Shown here in pieces: positions 18,006 through 29,624 of a stretch of 64,000 nt of DNA; within the stretch, counting starts at the first letter, position 1, and each line of letters opens with the position of its first letter. Below the pieces are notes generated by a model. That model ran no database searches. It was given only the letters and a program-made list of their open reading frames with translations, and was not told the DNA's origin. Source of the DNA: Thermophilibacter provencensis (lineage in GTDB: Bacteria; Actinomycetota; Coriobacteriia; Coriobacteriales; Atopobiaceae); NCBI RefSeq assembly GCF_900128445.1, contig NZ_LT671417.1, positions 434,001 to 498,000 on the forward strand, written 5' to 3'. The translations under genes and the position numbers were made by a program.

Positions 18006-18052
18006 AGGAATGCCTCCTTCTTTAGGCAGTTCACTGACGGCCGCCGGGCACC

Positions 18053-18928
18053 TCATTGAAGCTGGTCCGGCTGCTCCTGACCGCCTTGTCCAGATGGGTT
18101 GTCCCCGGGATCGTGCCAGTAGCGCGACGCGGGGACAAAGGCGACGCCCACCGCGCCGCGGCCAACAACATGCTCCACGCCCTCCGTCATGAGGAGGGTG
18201 CCCAGGCACTCGGAGTCGAACTCATTGGTGTCGAGCGGCTTCATGAGCGCGCGCAGGGCGCGCTCGTCCCCCGTCTCAACGCACGCGTAGACGAGCGGAC
18301 CCTCGGCGGAAGCCACCGCGCTCATGGCATGCGCGAGCCGACCGGTGAGGTCCGGGAGCTCCGCCGAGCGGGCGAGCTGAGTGAGGTCTCCGCGCGAGAG
18401 CAGGTAGAGACTGCGCTCGCCGGAGAGTCGGACCCTTATCGAGGAGGTGGTTCGTCTAATGAGAGCGCCGCCCCTGCGGCGGGCGCGGCGCTCTGGAAAG
18501 CGCGGCGCGCGAGAGGGGACCACGAGCAGTCGGACCTGCTCGGCAAGCTCGCGGGCCGCGGTGGTTGCCCCCTCGAAGGAAGCCCCCTCCTCGCGGAAGC
18601 ACGCGAGCCTGAAGACGACCATGCCCGTCGCGGCGCTGGCCGCGGCGGACTCGATGACGCGCACCTCGGCCACGTCGACGCACGAGGCAGCGGCCTTGCA
18701 GGCGCAGACGACCTCCGAGGAGAAGGCCGACGAGGAGTGGACGGCGGCTATCTGCGTCACGCCGCTCTTAGCAAGCGCGCGGTACGCGTTGGCGTAGCGC
18801 GCCGTCAGCTCCTCGTCATCGGGCATCTCAGCACAGCTGTCCACGATGACGGCCCCCATGCGCTCAAGATAGTGCGCGGGGAGGTCGCACCCGACGTCGC
18901 AGACGATGGCGAAGCTCTTCTCAGACAC
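18053..18928 (-). CDS. Divergent DegV-family protein
   Basis: About 291 residues, the usual DegV size, starting at GTG 18928. The start FAIVCDVGCDLPAHYLERMG and AVHSSSAFSSEVVCACKAA follow the DegV layout, but the typical TDSTADLP reads CDVGCDLP and several conserved positions differ. Classical DegV proteins bind a fatty acid and serve the FakAB fatty-acid kinase; whether this one does is doubtful. It lies between purA and purD, 18 bases after purA, so it is co-transcribed with purine genes. Confidence 0.65.
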   Translation of the reverse strand: MSEKSFAIVCDVGCDLPAHYLERMGAVIVDSCAEMPDDEELTARYANAYRALAKSGVTQIAAVHSSSAFSSEVVCACKAAASCVDVAEVRVIESAAASAATGMVVFRLACFREEGASFEGATTAARELAEQVRLLVVPSRAPRFPERRARRRGGALIRRTTSSIRVRLSGERSLYLLSRGDLTQLARSAELPDLTGRLAHAMSAVASAEGPLVYACVETGDERALRALMKPLDTNEFDSECLGTLLMTEGVEHVVGRGAVGVAFVPASRYWHDPGDNPSGQGGQEQPDQLQ

Positions 18929-18946
18929 GTTGCGCGGACCGCTTTG

Positions 18947-20227
<1,281 letters not shown>

Positions 20228-20262
20228 GAGTGTCCCTCTCGTCGCGATTCACATACAGACAA

Positions 20263-20268
20263 ATTATA
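20263..20268 (-). promoter_or_regulatory. Likely -10 element of the purA promoter
   Basis: Minus-strand TATAAT, 36 bases before the purA ATG. The best upstream -35 candidates (TTGTCA at 14 bases, TTTTGT at 16 bases) fall within the end of the palindrome at 20281-20366, so the repeat may contribute promoter sequence. Spacing is not ideal. Confidence 0.45.
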
Positions 20269-20280
20269 CGGCACTCCCGA

Positions 20281-20366
20281 CCTGACAAAAGTGACAGGGC
20301 GAAGTGTCATGAGCGGGCGCCGCGCGCCTTCAGTTCATGACACTTCGCCCTGTCACTTTTGTCAGG
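20281..20366. repeat. Palindromic repeat, TGACAAAA type, perfect 32-bp arms
   Basis: Arms 20281-20312 and 20335-20366 are exact inverse copies around a GC-rich 22-base centre. Each arm itself begins with TGACA and ends with TGTCA, so it can also fold alone. It lies between purA (start side) and dnaB (stop side). Confidence 0.9.
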
Positions 20367-20378
20367 TCGTGGTGAGGG

Positions 20379-21767
20379 CTAGTCGTGGAAGGTGTCCACC
20401 TCGACGAATTTGGTGGAGCCGGGCAGGAACGTGAGCGGTACGTCCGAGAGCGCGCCGGAACGGTTCTTGGCAATGATGAAGGTGGTCTCGTTCATGGCGG
20501 GTCGGTCCTCGCGGGAGGCCTCGTCCTCGTTCATCGAGCGGTCGAGAAGGGCGACCACGTCGGCGTCCTGCTCGATTGAGCCCGACTCGCGCAGGTCGGA
20601 GAGCTGGGGACGCTTGCCGGTTCGGTTCTCGACGGTACGGTTGAGCTGGGAGAGCGCGACGACGGGCACGCCGAGGTCCTTGGCCATGATCTTGATGCCA
20701 CGGCTCATCTCCGAGACCTCGGTAGCGCGGCTGTCCGCTCGGTGGCCGCCCGAGGGAGGGGAGATGAGCTGCAGGTAGTCGATGATCACCAGCCCGAGCG
20801 GCTTTCCGCGGAGGATGCGGCGCGCCTTGGCACGAATCTCGGTCACCGTGGTTCCGGGCGTGTCGTCAATCATGATGTCGAGCTGGGAGAGGTCGTTGGT
20901 CGCCTGGAGGATTTGGGGCCACTGCTCGTTTCTGATTCGGGCGGAGCGAATCTCTTGCAGCCCCACGCGCGCGTTGGCGGCGAGGAGGCGCTGCGCGATC
21001 TCGACCTTGGACATCTCAAGGGAGAACATTGCGACGCTCGCGCCGTTGAATGCGGCGTTGGTCATGAGGTTGAGCGCGAAGGACGTCTTTCCCACGCCCG
21101 GACGCGCTCCGATGACGATCATCTGACCGGGACGCATGCCGAGCAGGCACTCGTCGATGCGCGGGAACCCCGTAAGGACGCCGAGGGGCTTGTCGTGGTT
21201 GGCGGCGTTCTGTCCGAGCTCCTCATAGAGGTCGGCCATGATTTCCTCGAGGGACTGCTCGTTCTTGTGCACATCGCGGTTGGTAACGTCGAGCAGCATC
21301 TTCTCGGCTCGGTCGACGACCTCCTTGGTGTCCTCGGGGGCGTCGTAGGCGAGCGCCGTGATCTGTGCCGACGCGCTGATCATCTTGCGCAGCGTGGTGT
21401 CACGGTGGAGCATCTCGACGTGACGGCGCCATCCGACAAGCGCAAGCGAGTTGTTGCCCAGCCCCAGAAGGAAGCTCCTCCCGCCCACGCGCTCCAGCTC
21501 GCCGGAACTCTTGAGGTAGTCGGCAAGTGAGATGGTGTCGATGGGCATGTTCTTGTCGAACATCTCGCGCATGGCCGTGAACACCGTGCGGTTGGAGGGG
21601 AAGTAGAAGTCATCCGGATCAAGCTCGATCAGGCACTCCTGGAGCGCCTCTGAGGAGACCATCATGGCAGAGAGGACCGACGCCTCCGCCTCTGGGTCCT
21701 GCGGCATGACGGCATCCTGGTTTGTCCTCATGCGCGTTGGGTTGACGTCATACTCGCTCTGGGCCAC
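20379..21767 (-). CDS. dnaB: Replicative DNA helicase
   Basis: A 462-residue hexameric helicase of normal length. The N-terminal primase-binding domain contains EASVLSAMMVS. The RecA-like domain has Walker A GARPGVGKTSFALN, Walker B VIIDYLQLI and the later signatures LSQLNRTVENR and KNRSGA. It follows rplI on the same strand but is separated from it by about 450 bases with a terminator, a DnaA-box-like cluster and a palindrome, so it has its own promoter. Confidence 0.96.
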   Translation of the reverse strand: MAQSEYDVNPTRMRTNQDAVMPQDPEAEASVLSAMMVSSEALQECLIELDPDDFYFPSNRTVFTAMREMFDKNMPIDTISLADYLKSSGELERVGGRSFLLGLGNNSLALVGWRRHVEMLHRDTTLRKMISASAQITALAYDAPEDTKEVVDRAEKMLLDVTNRDVHKNEQSLEEIMADLYEELGQNAANHDKPLGVLTGFPRIDECLLGMRPGQMIVIGARPGVGKTSFALNLMTNAAFNGASVAMFSLEMSKVEIAQRLLAANARVGLQEIRSARIRNEQWPQILQATNDLSQLDIMIDDTPGTTVTEIRAKARRILRGKPLGLVIIDYLQLISPPSGGHRADSRATEVSEMSRGIKIMAKDLGVPVVALSQLNRTVENRTGKRPQLSDLRESGSIEQDADVVALLDRSMNEDEASREDRPAMNETTFIIAKNRSGALSDVPLTFLPGSTKFVEVDTFHD

Positions 21768-21819
21768 AGGTCCTCCTCGTGTGACTGGTTCCGGTCTCTC
21801 ATTATCTCATTCCCGCAGA

Positions 21820-21896
21820 GGGGCCGTGCAAGGGGGACAGTCACTTTTGCACGCGTTGTTGGCATGCAAAAGTGACTGTCCCCCTTGCACGGCCCC
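21820..21896. repeat. Palindromic repeat, TGCAAAAG type, perfect 32-bp arms
   Basis: Arms 21820-21851 and 21865-21896 are exact inverse copies. The units carry GTGCAAGGGGGACAGTCAC and the matching inverse, with a 13-base centre. It is located upstream of dnaB, 53 bases before its ATG. Confidence 0.9.
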
Positions 21897-21935
21897 TTGT
21901 CGAGAAGAGAGGGTGCCTGAACGGGCCTTTCTTCC

Positions 21936-21988
21936 TTTTCGACGTTTTCGACATTTTTATTACCTGCGAAAACGATGAGTTTTCAACA
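21936..21988. promoter_or_regulatory. DnaA-box-like cluster upstream of dnaB
   Basis: TTTTCGACG (21936-21944) and TTTTCGACA (21945-21953) are directly adjacent, and TTTTCAACA follows at 21980-21988. The same TTTTCNACA words cluster at the origin and in front of dnaA, which is why I read them as DnaA boxes. Not proven. Confidence 0.4.
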
Positions 21989-22104
21989 TGATTCTCCAGC
22001 TTTAGGGAAACCCTAAACAGCTGTTCGACTGCCCCTGCGTCTGGTTTTCAGATCCCCATACCAGTACAAAACCGCAGGTAGATTGCGTATCAGATGATGC
22101 TTGA

Positions 22105-22142
22105 TATAAAAGCGCCCCGGGGTCGCAGTGACTCCCGGGGCT
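22105..22142 (-). terminator. Intrinsic terminator after rplI
   Basis: On the minus strand GCCCCGGG and CCCGGGGC (22114-22121 with 22134-22141) form a hairpin followed by GCTTTTAT. It lies about 75 bases past the rplI stop and ends the rpsF-ssb-rpsR-DUF2232-rplI transcript. Confidence 0.8.
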
Positions 22143-22212
22143 CTTTCTTACACTTTGCTGACCTGCGGATATTGTAGAAATCCCCAGCTCAGAAGTGAGC
22201 GTCGAAAAGTTA

Positions 22213-22731
22213 TTACTCCTCGACCTCGGTGGTCTCAACCTCGGCGACCTCGACGGTCTCCTCGGCCTCGGCCGCCGGCTCCTCCTCGGTCACGCCGACA
22301 AGGACGTTGACCGTCGCGGTGATCTCGCGATAGAGGTTGACCTCGACGGCGTGCTTGCCGGAGGTCTTGATGTTGTTCCCGCGACCGACGCGCTTGCGGT
22401 CGACCTCGATGCCAAGCTGAGCCTGGATGGCGTCGGCAATCTGGGAGGGGGTGACGGAGCCGAAGAGCTGGCCCTCGTCGCCGATCTTGGCGTCGACGGT
22501 CACCGACTTGCCATCGAGAGCGGCCTTGGTGGCCTCGGCGGAGGCGATGCGCTCGGCCTCGCGCTTCTCGATGTTGTGGCGGCGCTCCTCAAGCTGCTTG
22601 ATGTTGCCCGGGGTGGCAGGCTGGGCAATCTTGTTGGGGAACAGGTAGTTCTCCGCAAAGCCCTGAGCGACGTCGACGATGTCGCCCTCGCCGCCCTTGC
22701 CCCGAAGCTCACCCAAGAGGATGACTTTCAT
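22213..22731 (-). CDS. rplI: 50S ribosomal protein L9
   Basis: A 172-residue L9. It begins MKVILLGELRGKGGEGDIVDVAQGFAENYLFPNKIA (an N-terminal rRNA-binding domain), followed by the long connecting helix and a C-terminal domain, then an extra acidic Glu/Val/Ala-rich tail of about 25 residues that many L9 proteins lack. It is the last gene of the ribosomal/ssb operon. Confidence 0.96.
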   Translation of the reverse strand: MKVILLGELRGKGGEGDIVDVAQGFAENYLFPNKIAQPATPGNIKQLEERRHNIEKREAERIASAEATKAALDGKSVTVDAKIGDEGQLFGSVTPSQIADAIQAQLGIEVDRKRVGRGNNIKTSGKHAVEVNLYREITATVNVLVGVTEEEPAAEAEETVEVAEVETTEVEE

Positions 22732-22746
22732 GGGATACTCCTTCGG

Positions 22747-23832
22747 TCAGCCGGTCTGACCCGGCTTCTTGTCCTGCGCTGCCGTGCCGTCAGGGGCCAT
22801 ACCACGCTGGAGGTGGCGGAAGTTGGCCCAGACGTCGACGACGCCGACAACGGTCAAAACAACGAACTGCACTTCAAGATAGAGCGCGACCGCCCAGACG
22901 AGGAACCTCGCAAACGCACCGAAGTCCCTTCCCCTCAGGAGCCAGGCGACAACGGCGGCCCCCTGCACCGCAAACGCAATCCTCAGAGCCATGGCCAGGT
23001 TGGCCGAGACCATAAGGACAAGCTGCGGGGCCGTAGGCACCGTCAGCGCAACCGCCAGGCCGGCGATTGCCACGACGAGCGCCACGACAATCCAGAGAGG
23101 CAGGTCGTACCCGGCAATGCCTTCCCAGGACCGCTCAGGCCTGACTCTCCGCAGCGCAAGGTGCGCGCCGGCGAGTGCCGCCAGGAACTCCCCGGACGAC
23201 ACGACCACGTAGGCCGTAGGCCAAAGAATCCCCGCAACCGCGGAAACGGTCTGGACCTGCGCGGAGCTCGTGGGAGACGCCTCGGTGAAGGCGTCCCGAT
23301 AGAACTCGATTAGCTCCGCCATGGTCTGGGAGAGCGTGGTGCCGTTCATCAGCGCGAACGCTGAGTCTGCCCCGATATGTGCCGCAAAAAGCGCGGCCAC
23401 GACAAGGCATCCGGCACCTGGGGTAAGACGACCCCTGAGGCAGACGAGCGCGACGATGAGCCCGGCGAGACACGCGATGACGGAACCGACGCCCTGCGCA
23501 ACCCCGATGGGAAGGCCCAGGGCGAGCGCCGACGCGAGCGAGATGCCCGTGCCGAGCGCCGTCAGTCGCATGCCCCCTCGTGCGTGGGCCGCAGACAGCC
23601 CGTACCCCACGAGGATGGGCGCGGCGAGCGACATCGTGGAGGACGCCAGCGCGCCGCCGACGGCGCACGTCAGAAGGACGAGGGGTAGCGGCACCGAGTC
23701 TCGGCCGTCCTTCTCGTCATTCTGCGAGCCGAAGGGGATGATCCCACCCCCAGACTGCATGGGACCCGCAGTCGGAGCCTCGCCCGCGCCGTCGGGCGTG
23801 GGAGGAACACCGTTGTTGGGCCATGCACTCAT
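22747..23832 (-). CDS. DUF2232-type polytopic membrane protein (YybS-like)
   Basis: A 361-residue protein with a Pro/Gly-rich cytoplasmic N-terminus (about 45 residues) and roughly eight hydrophobic segments, for example PLVLLTCAVGGALASSTMSL and LWIVVALVVAIAGLAVALTV. Size and position between rpsR and rplI match YybS/DUF2232 proteins of Firmicutes and relatives. Its function is unknown. It is encoded 15 bases before rplI and 32 after rpsR, in the same transcript. Confidence 0.7.
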   Translation of the reverse strand: MSAWPNNGVPPTPDGAGEAPTAGPMQSGGGIIPFGSQNDEKDGRDSVPLPLVLLTCAVGGALASSTMSLAAPILVGYGLSAAHARGGMRLTALGTGISLASALALGLPIGVAQGVGSVIACLAGLIVALVCLRGRLTPGAGCLVVAALFAAHIGADSAFALMNGTTLSQTMAELIEFYRDAFTEASPTSSAQVQTVSAVAGILWPTAYVVVSSGEFLAALAGAHLALRRVRPERSWEGIAGYDLPLWIVVALVVAIAGLAVALTVPTAPQLVLMVSANLAMALRIAFAVQGAAVVAWLLRGRDFGAFARFLVWAVALYLEVQFVVLTVVGVVDVWANFRHLQRGMAPDGTAAQDKKPGQTG

Positions 23833-23864
23833 CGTGCGCGCGCTCTTCTCACGTGCGAGCGGCG

Positions 23865-24137
23865 CTAGCCGCGGTTACGGCCACCGCGGCTGGAGACCAC
23901 GGGGACGGTGTAGGGGAGAAGCGCCATCTCGCGGGCGCGCTTGATCGCCAGCGCGATGTCGTGCTGATGCTGCGTGCAGGCGCCAGTGACGCGGCGCGGC
24001 TTGATCTTGCCGCGGTCGGTCATGTACTTGCGGAGAAGCTGCACATCCTTGTAGTCGATGTACTCAGTCTCCTCCTTGCAGAACTGGCAGTACTTGCGAC
24101 GCGGCTGGCGCTGAAAATCCTGCTTCTGCTGAGCCAT
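23865..24137 (-). CDS. rpsR: 30S ribosomal protein S18
   Basis: A 90-residue S18 of normal size. [10 protein letters not shown] keeps a CxxC pair, suggesting the zinc-binding form. The core [19 protein letters not shown] and ITGACTQHQ-like segment ([20 protein letters not shown]) are diagnostic. It lies between ssb and the DUF2232 gene. Confidence 0.97.
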   Translation of the reverse strand: MAQQKQDFQRQPRRKYCQFCKEETEYIDYKDVQLLRKYMTDRGKIKPRRVTGACTQHQHDIALAIKRAREMALLPYTVPVVSSRGGRNRG

Positions 24138-24179
24138 GTCTAGTTGCCTTTCTTTTGGCGACGCGAGGCCGCCGGGTGA

Positions 24180-24707
24180 TTAGAACGGGATGTCCTCGTC
24201 GTAGACGTCGGTCTCCGGCGGGGTCTGGACGGGCGCCTGCTGCATCTGCGGCTGGGGCGCGTAACCGCCCTGCGGGGCGGCGGGCACCGGAGCGGAGGCA
24301 ACGGGCGCGGCGTATGCGGGCGCCTGCTGGAAGGCGGGAGCACCCGCGTTCTGCTGGTAGCCACCACCCTGCTGGTTCCTCGAGCTCAGAAACTCGACCT
24401 CGTCGACGACGACCTCGAGCTTGCTGCGACGCTGACCGTCCTTGGTCTCCCAGGAGCTGTAACGAAGCTTGCCCTCGACGGCAACCTTCGTGCCCTTGGA
24501 GAGGAAGCGGGAGAGCGGTTCGGCGCGGGCGCCGAAGACCACGCAGTCGACGAAGTTGGGGTAGTCCTCCCACTCGCCGGTCTGCTGGTTGCGGCGACGG
24601 TCGTTCACGGCGACGCCGAAGGAAAGAATCTGCGAGCCGCTGGCCGTGGCCCTGAGCTCGGGGTCCCTCGTGAGGTTGCCCGAGATGTTGACTCTGTTGA
24701 TGCTCAT
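24180..24707 (-). CDS. ssb: Single-stranded DNA-binding protein
   Basis: 175 residues from ATG 24707, which has GGGAGGAAGTGAG upstream; the longer frame adds an unlikely extension. The OB fold starts SINRVNISGNLTRDPELRAT, then a Gln/Pro/Ala-rich linker and the acidic C-terminal tip DVYDEDIPF, which recruits partner proteins. The rpsF-ssb-rpsR order is standard. Confidence 0.96.
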   Translation of the reverse strand: MSINRVNISGNLTRDPELRATASGSQILSFGVAVNDRRRNQQTGEWEDYPNFVDCVVFGARAEPLSRFLSKGTKVAVEGKLRYSSWETKDGQRRSKLEVVVDEVEFLSSRNQQGGGYQQNAGAPAFQQAPAYAAPVASAPVPAAPQGGYAPQPQMQQAPVQTPPETDVYDEDIPF

Positions 24708-24754
24708 GGTCTCACTTCCTCCCACCTGCGGGCACCATGCCCGCACTTCCTTGC

Positions 24755-25045
24755 CTAGTCCTTGTCGACGCGGCGCACGACCATGTGGCGCTTGACGGCG
24801 TCGTTGATGCGCAGAACTCGGTCGAGCTCGGCGATGTGCTCGGGATCAGCGTGGAAGTTGATGAGGGTGTAGTCACCCTCGGTGAGATCGTCGACCTCAA
24901 AGGCGAGCTTGCGCTTGCCCCAGTCCTCGACGCTGTCGACCTTGCCAGTCTCGCCGAGAGCAACCTCGATGCGCTTCATGACGCCGGCGCGGGTCTCCTC
25001 GTTGCACGTGGGGTCGACAAAGTAGAGCAGTTCATAAGCCTTCAT
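24755..25045 (-). CDS. rpsF: 30S ribosomal protein S6
   Basis: 96 residues from ATG 25045, preceded by GAGGAGG. It begins MKAYELLYFVDPTCNEETRA and ends NDAVKRHMVVRRVDKD, typical S6. The open frame continues upstream to 25237 but the extension has no S6 character. First gene of the rpsF-ssb-rpsR-DUF2232-rplI operon. Confidence 0.96.
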   Translation of the reverse strand: MKAYELLYFVDPTCNEETRAGVMKRIEVALGETGKVDSVEDWGKRKLAFEVDDLTEGDYTLINFHADPEHIAELDRVLRINDAVKRHMVVRRVDKD

Positions 25046-25245
25046 TCGATTCACCTCCTCTGGGCTAGTGGCCCCGGGACATGAAGGCTCGCCCGGGGCA
25101 GGAAAGGTTCGGCGAAGCATCATACCACAGAAGCTTCTTCTCGCTGTATCCCCTCCACAACATCCCTGCATATAGCGTACTGATGCGCACATACCGAAAG
25201 GTTCCACGGTGCATACGACAAGCTCGCACGCGCTCAATAAAAGAC

Positions 25246-25278
25246 ACGCTCACCGAGGCTGCGGCTCTCGGTGAGCGT
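25246..25278 (-). terminator. Intrinsic terminator after the DUF4013-like gene
   Basis: ACGCTCACCGAG (25246-25257) pairs perfectly with CTCGGTGAGCGT (25267-25278). On the minus strand it is followed by GTCTTTTATT. It closes the membrane-protein gene ending at 25344 before the rpsF promoter region. Confidence 0.8.
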
Positions 25279-25343
25279 TTGTCCGGGCCTCGTTGGAATC
25301 ACAGCATCTCCACGGACCACGAGAAACTGAAAATGAGGGTCTC

Positions 25344-26381
25344 CTACTTGGGGTCCTCAGCATCGAACGGCGTCACGTTCTCCTGCGGGTCCTCGGTCGG
25401 GGGGACCTCCGCAGGTGCCTGGGGCTCGGAAGGGTCGACGGGAGGGTTTGGGGCAGGCTGCGAATCTGTGGGAGACACCGAGCTGACGGGCTGCTGCGGC
25501 ACGTCATACTGCCAGCTTCCCGGCTGCGGCGCGGCATCGCGCGGGTCGCTCACGAACGCAGGAAGAGGGTCCTCGTCCCTGCCCCATGCGGCGACGCTGA
25601 ACTGGCGCATCCACAGTGCAACGGCATTCACGCACACGAGGGAGAGGATGGCTCCGATGAAGCTGCACACGAGGATGAGCGCGATGAGGGTCGGAGCAAT
25701 CGAGGAGAGCATCGAGAAGACGGCCTGGATCGCGATGCGGGCCTGCATACCGCTTGAGAGCACCGAGGAGTACTCGAGGTACTCAATCATGGTGATGAGG
25801 TTAGGAATGATTCCGAACAGTGCGGGGAGAAGGACGACGGTCACGATGACGCCCAGAAGCATCCCGCCGAGAATCTCGATGCCCGCGATGCGCGCGAGCC
25901 CGGCTGGGTCATGGGAGATCATCTTCCAGATGGTCGGGACGCGCAGGCCGGGCACGATCTTCTGGTAGATGGTGGCGCGCATGGACGCGACGACGGCAAT
26001 CACGGCAAAGCAGACGCTCACGAGGGTCCACACGAGCCCAAGAAGGTCGCCGATCACGGGGACCTGCATCAGGATGCCAGAGACGATGGAGAAGCCCACA
26101 TACCACACGAGGCACACGACGAAGACGCGCCAGCCGCTTGAGATGCACTCACCGATGCGCACGCCCTTCTGCTTGGGGGCGGCGTTGACTCCCCATGCGG
26201 TGAGGCGCGCCCACTCATAGACGTAACCCGCCACGCCGAGGATGCCCACGATGGGGACCAGCACGGCGACCGTCATGAGAAGAACCGGCTTGATCCATCC
26301 ACGGTCTCTCGTCAGAAGCGCCCAGGACCGCGCGAAGTAGCGGTCTCGCCTGAAGCCCGCGAGCTCGGATTCGTCAACCAT
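25344..26381 (-). CDS. DUF4013-like membrane protein
   Basis: 345 residues from ATG 26381, chosen for AAAGGGGA just upstream. A short cytoplasmic start (VDESELAGFRRDRYFARSW) is followed by several hydrophobic helices. The repeating pattern WIKPVLLM...GYVYEWARLTAWG and KGVRIGECISSGWRVFVVC resembles DUF4013 proteins. The C-terminal 90 residues are Pro/Gln/Glu/Asp-rich and probably disordered. The function is unknown. A single-gene transcript with its own terminator. Confidence 0.7.
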   Translation of the reverse strand: MVDESELAGFRRDRYFARSWALLTRDRGWIKPVLLMTVAVLVPIVGILGVAGYVYEWARLTAWGVNAAPKQKGVRIGECISSGWRVFVVCLVWYVGFSIVSGILMQVPVIGDLLGLVWTLVSVCFAVIAVVASMRATIYQKIVPGLRVPTIWKMISHDPAGLARIAGIEILGGMLLGVIVTVVLLPALFGIIPNLITMIEYLEYSSVLSSGMQARIAIQAVFSMLSSIAPTLIALILVCSFIGAILSLVCVNAVALWMRQFSVAAWGRDEDPLPAFVSDPRDAAPQPGSWQYDVPQQPVSSVSPTDSQPAPNPPVDPSEPQAPAEVPPTEDPQENVTPFDAEDPK

Positions 26382-26520
26382 AGTTCCCCTTTCAACGGGT
26401 GGCGGAGTCGTTCGCATGTTCCCTGTAGCGTACCCTAAACGTACGCGTGACTGACGTTCTTCTCGCCCCGCCTTCATGGGTATGAAAAAAGCCGGTCGTC
26501 ACGACCGGCTCTCTCTGCAA

Positions 26521-26610
26521 TGGCGGAGGAGGAGGGATTCGAACCCTCGTACCCCCGAAGGGGTAAACGGTTTTCGAGACCGCCGCATTCAACCACTCTG
26601 CCACCCCTCC
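26521..26610 (-). tRNA. tRNA-Ser (anticodon CGA)
   Basis: A 90-base class II tRNA: acceptor GGAGGGG with CTCCTCC, anticodon loop CTCGAAA, a long variable arm and an encoded 3' CCA. It reads UCG codons. It is followed 40 bases on by the next serine tRNA. Confidence 0.95.
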
Positions 26611-26649
26611 GAAGGGTGACGTGGCGCCCGAAGGCGCCACGGTAAGTTC

Positions 26650-26740
26650 TGGCGGAGAGTCAGGGATTTGAACCCTGGAGACGCTTTAGGCGCCTACACG
26701 ATTTCCAATCGTGCTCCTTCGGCCACTCGGACAACTCTCC
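26650..26740 (-). tRNA. tRNA-Ser (anticodon GGA)
   Basis: A 91-base class II tRNA: acceptor GGAGAGT with ACTCTCC, anticodon loop TTGGAAA, a long variable arm and an encoded CCA. It reads UCC/UCU codons. It is encoded just upstream of the CGA serine tRNA, probably in one transcript. Confidence 0.95.
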
Positions 26741-26795
26741 ATGAGATGGTGCAGCGGTCAGTATAGCGTAAGACGCCGCCCGGGAAAAGACTTTT

Positions 26796-26828
26796 CTTGA
26801 TGAAATGGGTCTGTCCCTTTTCATCAGG
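26796..26828. repeat. Single-unit hairpin of the palindrome family, TGATGAAA type
   Basis: TGATGAAA and TTTTCATCA enclose TGGGTCTGTCCC, so the CTGTCCC core is present but with different ends and only one unit. It lies 50 bases upstream of the TRIC-like gene. Confidence 0.6.
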
Positions 26829-26878
26829 GTGCGCAACAATGTACGAGCGCCAGCCGCACCTGACCGCGAGGAGTCGCC

Positions 26879-27610
26879 GTGCCAGAAATCTTCTCTACCT
26901 ACAGCCCCGAGATCGCCGCCGTCTCGCTGCCAACATGGGTCGACCTCGCGTCCGTCGTCGTGGGATCTGCCGGCGGGGTCATGGTGGCCCGGGCACGCCA
27001 TCTTGATGCCGTCGGATTTGTGGGCCTCGCGCTGCTGTGCGGCCTCGGCGGGGGACTCATCCGCGACGTCATGATGCAGGTGGGGAGAATCTACATGCTC
27101 ACCTCGCCCTTCGCCATCCCCGTAAGCGTTGCCACGGGTCTCGTGGCGTTTCTCTTCCCTCAGCCGCTTGACCGCGCGAGCAACTTGCTCGAGTGGCTCG
27201 ATATCATGGCCGTCGCCCTCTTTGCCCTCGTGGGCACCGACAAGGCCATAGTCCACGGGTTCTACCCGGCATCGTGCGTCCTCATGGGCATCATGACCGG
27301 CGTGGGCGGCGGCATGCTGCGCGACGTCTTTCTCGGCGAGGTGCCCCGAATCTTCCAGAAGTCGAACCTCTACGCCGTGTGCGCTCTCGCGGGCGGCGTG
27401 GTGTACTACGTCGCCGTCGTGTGCTGCTCGGTCAACAAGCTCTGGGGGTCGATTCTCTGCCTCGCGGTCACCATTGGCCTCAGGCGCTGGTCACTTCACT
27501 TCAACGTGCAGACGCCGGCAGACGTCGACCTTGGACCGCACGTGGCCGCGCCCATGAAGCGTGCCGCTCGTCGCGTGCGAGTCACGCGCTGGCGCGCTCG
27601 CCGCAAGTAA
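26879..27610 (+). CDS. TRIC/UPF0126 family membrane protein (YadS/YicG-like)
   Basis: 243 residues from GTG 26879, with GAGGAG upstream. Two related halves of three helices each carry the family's glycine-rich signature: GLALLCGLGGGLIRDVMM (first half) and GIMTGVGGGMLRDVFLG (second half). Bacterial relatives of this family form trimeric cation channels or glycine transporters. The C-terminus is strongly basic. It is transcribed alone, between tRNAs and the convergent typA gene. Confidence 0.88.
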   Translation: MPEIFSTYSPEIAAVSLPTWVDLASVVVGSAGGVMVARARHLDAVGFVGLALLCGLGGGLIRDVMMQVGRIYMLTSPFAIPVSVATGLVAFLFPQPLDRASNLLEWLDIMAVALFALVGTDKAIVHGFYPASCVLMGIMTGVGGGMLRDVFLGEVPRIFQKSNLYAVCALAGGVVYYVAVVCCSVNKLWGSILCLAVTIGLRRWSLHFNVQTPADVDLGPHVAAPMKRAARRVRVTRWRARRK

Positions 27611-27621
27611 CCCGCCGCCGA

Positions 27622-27688
27622 GGCGTGCAAAGGGGACAGGCACTTTTGCACGGTTGGCGTGCAAAAGTGCCTGTCCCCTTTGCACGCC
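27622..27688. repeat. Palindromic repeat, TGCAAAAG type, perfect 30-bp arms
   Basis: Arms 27622-27651 and 27659-27688 are exact inverse copies around a 7-base centre. It fills the gap between the convergent TRIC-like and typA stops, where it could terminate both. Confidence 0.9.
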
Positions 27689-27709
27689 GGGCGGCTGGCC
27701 GATAGAGGG

Positions 27710-29548
<1,839 letters not shown>

Positions 29549-29624
29549 GGGTCCCCTCATCCAACGAAGCTGGACAAAGCCGTCCTCATCGGTCGGCGGT
29601 TGGTTTTTCTCGACATACGGTACT

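Noticed and set aside
18006-18209. Longer N-terminus for purD
   Set aside because: The extension is Arg/Pro-rich without PurD similarity and overlaps degV; ATG 18005 has GAAGGAGG and begins the known fold.
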